This document shows positions 6,511 to 9,176 of a stretch of 9,176 bases of DNA, in pieces (within the stretch, counting starts at the first letter, position 1; each line of letters starts with the position of its first letter). Source of the DNA: Prevotellaceae bacterium (lineage in GTDB: Bacteria; Bacteroidota; Bacteroidia; Bacteroidales; UBA932). Made by a program: the position numbers and the translations under genes. The notes below the pieces were generated by a model. It saw only the letters and a program-made list of their open reading frames with translations, was not told the DNA's origin and did no database searches. The stretch covers positions 1-9,176 of the forward strand of contig JAITQP010000227.1 in assembly GCA_031288885.1 (NCBI GenBank), given 5' to 3'.

Positions 6511-9132
6511 TTACAGGCCTGCCAGCCGTTTTATTTCGCTGAGCTTGTTCAGCGCCTCAAGGGGCGTAAGCGTGTTCACGTCGGTGTTTTTGATTTGGTC
6601 GCGGATTTGCGACAGCACGGGGTCGTCGAGCTGGAAGAACGAGAGCTGCACGCCCTCCGCGCCGCCGGTTTTCGGGGCGGCTCCACCGGCGGCCTTGGGG
6701 AGCGCTGCCGCGCCCTTTTGCTCCAGCGCCTTTAGCAGCTCGTTGGCGCGCTCCACCACGCTCTTGGGCATGCCCGCCATTTGCGCCACGTGGATGCCAA
6801 AGCTGTGGGCGCTGCCGCCGCGCACCAGCTTGCGCAGAAAGATAACCTTGTTGCCCGCCTCCTTGATGGCGATGCTGTAGTTTTTTACGCGGGCAAAGGT
6901 TTCCTCCAGCTCGTTGAGCTCGTGGTAGTGCGTGGCAAAGAGCGTTTTTGCCCTTGCCGCGGGGTGGTCGTGGATGTACTCCACCATGGCGCGGGCAATC
7001 GAGATGCCGTCGTAGGTGCTGGTTCCGCGGCCAATTTCGTCGAGCAGTATCAGGCTTTTGTTGGAGAGGTTGTTGAGGATGCTGGCGGCCTCCTGCATTT
7101 CCACCATAAAGGTCGATTCGCCCTGCGAAATGTTGTCCGAGGCGCCCACGCGGGTAAATATTTTGTCCACCACGCCCATGCTCACCTCCTCCGCGGGGAC
7201 GTAGCACCCCACCTGCGCCATGAGCACAATGAGCGCCGTTTGCCGCAGCAGGGCTGATTTGCCCGCCATGTTGGGCCCCGTGAGGATGATGATTTGCTGC
7301 GCGCTGTCGTCGAGCGTAACGTCGTTGGCAACGAACGTTTCGCCCGGGGGCAGCAGCAGCTCTATCACCGGATGCCGGCCCTGCTTTATGCACAGCGCGT
7401 TGCGGTCGTTGAACGCGGGGCGGCAGTAGCCGCGCTCGGCGGAGACGCGCGCAAAGCACAGCAGGCAGTCCAGCTGCGCCACCAGCGTGGCGTTGTGCTG
7501 GATGGGGGCTACGTACTCCAGCAGGCTCACCACCAGCGCGCTGAACGTTTGCTGCTCCAAGGTGAGGATTTTATCCTCCGCGCCCAGAATTTTATCTTCG
7601 TAGGCCTTTATTTCCTCCGTGATGTACCGCTCTGCCGAGGCCACGGTTTGCTTGCGCACCCACTCCGGCGGCACCTTGCTCTTGTGGGTATTGCGCACCT
7701 CAATGTAGTAGCCAAATATGTTGTTAAAGTTAATCTTGAGCGAGGGTATGCCCGTCCGCTCCGCCTCGCGCTGCTGGATTTCGAGCAGGTAGTCCTTTCC
7801 GCCGCGCAGGATTTTGCGCAGCTCGTCCAGCTCCCCGCTCACGCCGTCGGCAATGATGGCGCCCTTGCCCAGCTGGGCGGCCGGCTCGGGCAGGATTTGC
7901 GCGGCGATGGCCTCGCGGATGCTGTGGCAGGGGTTGAGCTGCTCGGCTATGCGCGCAAAGTTTTTTTCGCTGGCGCCGGCGCACAGCGCCTTCAGCCGGT
8001 CAACGGCCGTCAGCGCCCGCGACAGCTGCACCAGCTCGCGCGGGTTGACGCGCCCCACGGCGGCCTTGGAGATAATCCGCTCCAGATCGCCCACCTCGCG
8101 CACGTGCTGCGCTACCTCCTCGCTCAGCGTGGGGTGGCGGGTGAAGTACTCCACCATATCCAGCCGCGCGTTGATTTGCTGCACCTCCTTCAGCGGGAGC
8201 GACAGCCAGCGGCGGAGCAGGCGGCCGCCCATGGGCGAAATGGTGCGGTCGAGGCAGCTCAGCAGCGTGCGCGCCCCCTCGCTGGGCGACGAAAACAGCT
8301 CCAAGTTGCGCACCGTAAACTTGTCGAGCCACACGTAGCGGTCTTCGTCCAAGCGGGACAGCTGCGAGATGTGCCGCACCTGCGTATGCTTGGTAAACTC
8401 GAGGTAGAACAGGATGGCGCCCGCGGCAATCACGCCGCTCCGCAGCTCGTCAACGCCAAAACCCTTGAGCGACGGCACCTGAAAGTGGGTGAGCAGCTTG
8501 TCGCGCGTGGCCTCCTCCGCAAACGCCCACTCGTCCAGCTTGTAGGTGTAGAACTTGGCGCCAAAGTTTTCGACAAGCGCATCCTCTTTGCCCGCCTCAA
8601 AGAGCACCTCCTTGGGGGAAAAGTTGGTGAGCAGCTTGTCGATGTACTCAAAGCTGCCCTCCGCGGCGTAAAACTCGCCCGTAGAAACGTCCAGAAAAGC
8701 CACGCCCGCGCCTGCGCCGGTGAGGTGTACGCAGGCCAGAAAGTTGTTCTCCTTATGCTCCAGCGCGTTGTCGTTAATGGTGATGCCCGGCGTTACGAGC
8801 TCCGTAACGCCGCGCTTCACAACGCCCTTAGCCATTTTGGGGTCTTCGAGCTGGTCGCACACCGCCACGCGCTGCCCCGCGCGGACGAGCTTGGGCAGGT
8901 ACGTTTCAACGGCGTGGTGCGGAAAGCCCGCCAGCTCCACGTAGGAGGAGCCTCCGTTGGCGCGGCGGGTAAGCGTGATGCCCAGAATTTCGCTCGCCTT
9001 GATGGCGTCCTCGCCAAACGTTTCGTAAAAATCGCCTACGCGAAAAAGCAGCAGCGCGTCGGGGTATTTGGCTTTGAACGCGTAGTACTGCCGCATCATG
9101 GGGGTTTCTGCATATTTTTTCTCCGGTGTCAT
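6511..9132 (-). CDS. mutS: DNA mismatch repair ATPase MutS
   Basis: This 873-residue protein recognises mismatches and small loops as a dimer and passes the signal to MutL. With Met at 9132-9130, the mismatch-reading Phe-Tyr-Glu sits at 35-37 (VGDFYETF), as in MutS1. Further motifs are [11 protein letters not shown] (469-479), Walker A GPNMAGKS (619-626), the [11 protein letters not shown] loop (669-679), Walker B with Asp698/Glu699 ([16 protein letters not shown], 694-709) and ATHYHEL (733-739). QLSFF (829-833) is a classic sliding-clamp binding motif and follows an Ala/Gly-rich linker (about 808-827). An ATG 36 bases further upstream is in frame, but it lies before the predicted transcription start (a -7 box at 9163-9156) and adds a non-conserved [13 protein letters not shown] therefore chose the internal Met, which gives [16 protein letters not shown]. 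dnaG follows closely downstream. Confidence 0.97.
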   Translation of the reverse strand: MTPEKKYAETPMMRQYYAFKAKYPDALLLFRVGDFYETFGEDAIKASEILGITLTRRANGGSSYVELAGFPHHAVETYLPKLVRAGQRVAVCDQLEDPKMAKGVVKRGVTELVTPGITINDNALEHKENNFLACVHLTGAGAGVAFLDVSTGEFYAAEGSFEYIDKLLTNFSPKEVLFEAGKEDALVENFGAKFYTYKLDEWAFAEEATRDKLLTHFQVPSLKGFGVDELRSGVIAAGAILFYLEFTKHTQVRHISQLSRLDEDRYVWLDKFTVRNLELFSSPSEGARTLLSCLDRTISPMGGRLLRRWLSLPLKEVQQINARLDMVEYFTRHPTLSEEVAQHVREVGDLERIISKAAVGRVNPRELVQLSRALTAVDRLKALCAGASEKNFARIAEQLNPCHSIREAIAAQILPEPAAQLGKGAIIADGVSGELDELRKILRGGKDYLLEIQQREAERTGIPSLKINFNNIFGYYIEVRNTHKSKVPPEWVRKQTVASAERYITEEIKAYEDKILGAEDKILTLEQQTFSALVVSLLEYVAPIQHNATLVAQLDCLLCFARVSAERGYCRPAFNDRNALCIKQGRHPVIELLLPPGETFVANDVTLDDSAQQIIILTGPNMAGKSALLRQTALIVLMAQVGCYVPAEEVSMGVVDKIFTRVGASDNISQGESTFMVEMQEAASILNNLSNKSLILLDEIGRGTSTYDGISIARAMVEYIHDHPAARAKTLFATHYHELNELEETFARVKNYSIAIKEAGNKVIFLRKLVRGGSAHSFGIHVAQMAGMPKSVVERANELLKALEQKGAAALPKAAGGAAPKTGGAEGVQLSFFQLDDPVLSQIRDQIKNTDVNTLTPLEALNKLSEIKRLAGL

Positions 9133-9155
9133 CTTAGATAAAGTGTGTAGGGGCA

Positions 9156-9163
9156 CAAAGATA
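9156..9163 (-). promoter_or_regulatory. -7 box of the mutS promoter
   Basis: The minus strand reads TATCTTTG, an exact match to TAnnTTTG. It lies 23 bases before the chosen mutS ATG (9132), giving a leader of roughly 18 bases. Its -33 box would fall beyond the right edge. It argues against the upstream ATG at 9168-9166, which would precede the transcription start. Confidence 0.65.
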
Positions 9164-9176
9164 CACAAAATTCCCC

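Noticed and set aside
7294..9141. Plus-strand frame of 615 codons opposite mutS
   Set aside because: The same GC-driven antisense shadow; MutS motifs are all intact on the other strand.

Overview
The window looks like a chromosomal segment from a Bacteroidota bacterium, most likely order Bacteroidales. Three things point there. Promoters with the Bacteroidota-type -7 box TAnnTTTG sit in front of three genes. No start codon I checked has a convincing Shine-Dalgarno sequence. The Mur ligase, DnaG and MutS proteins read like their Bacteroidota versions. Hand counts of sampled lines give roughly 65% G+C in the core genes and about 40% or less in one accessory gene.

Layout, left to right. (1) 1-777, minus strand: the N-terminal 259 codons of an exported, repeat-rich beta-helix protein, cut by the left edge. 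(2) 778-1602: an 825-bp non-coding stretch with a (GT)19 microsatellite, an inverted repeat whose right arm contains the stop codon of the next gene, a cluster of GC-rich palindromes, and an intrinsic-type terminator. (3) 1603-2964, minus strand: an Mpl/MurC-type Mur ligase of peptidoglycan synthesis or recycling. (4) 2965-3132: a divergent promoter region. (5) 3133-4446, plus strand: an AlbA_2 (Schlafen-like) plus GHKL-ATPase plus HTH protein, AT-rich and probably acquired. (6) 4438-4518: an eight-copy TTCCGATA array that begins inside the last codons of that gene. (7) 4555-6492 and 6511-9132, minus strand: dnaG (primase) and mutS (mismatch repair), 18 bp apart and probably transcribed mutS to dnaG from a promoter at the right edge.

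The core genes concern cell-wall assembly (mpl), replication priming (dnaG) and mismatch repair (mutS). mutS and dnaG probably form a replication/repair transcription unit. The AlbA_2 gene sits between mpl and dnaG with its own consensus promoter and looks like an accessory insertion; a regulatory or defence role is possible but not shown by the sequence. No tRNA, rRNA, CRISPR array, transposase or integrase is visible. I do not see a complete new multi-gene system. The best leads are the TTCCGATA array attached to the AlbA_2 gene, and the inverted repeat that has captured the 3' end of mpl.
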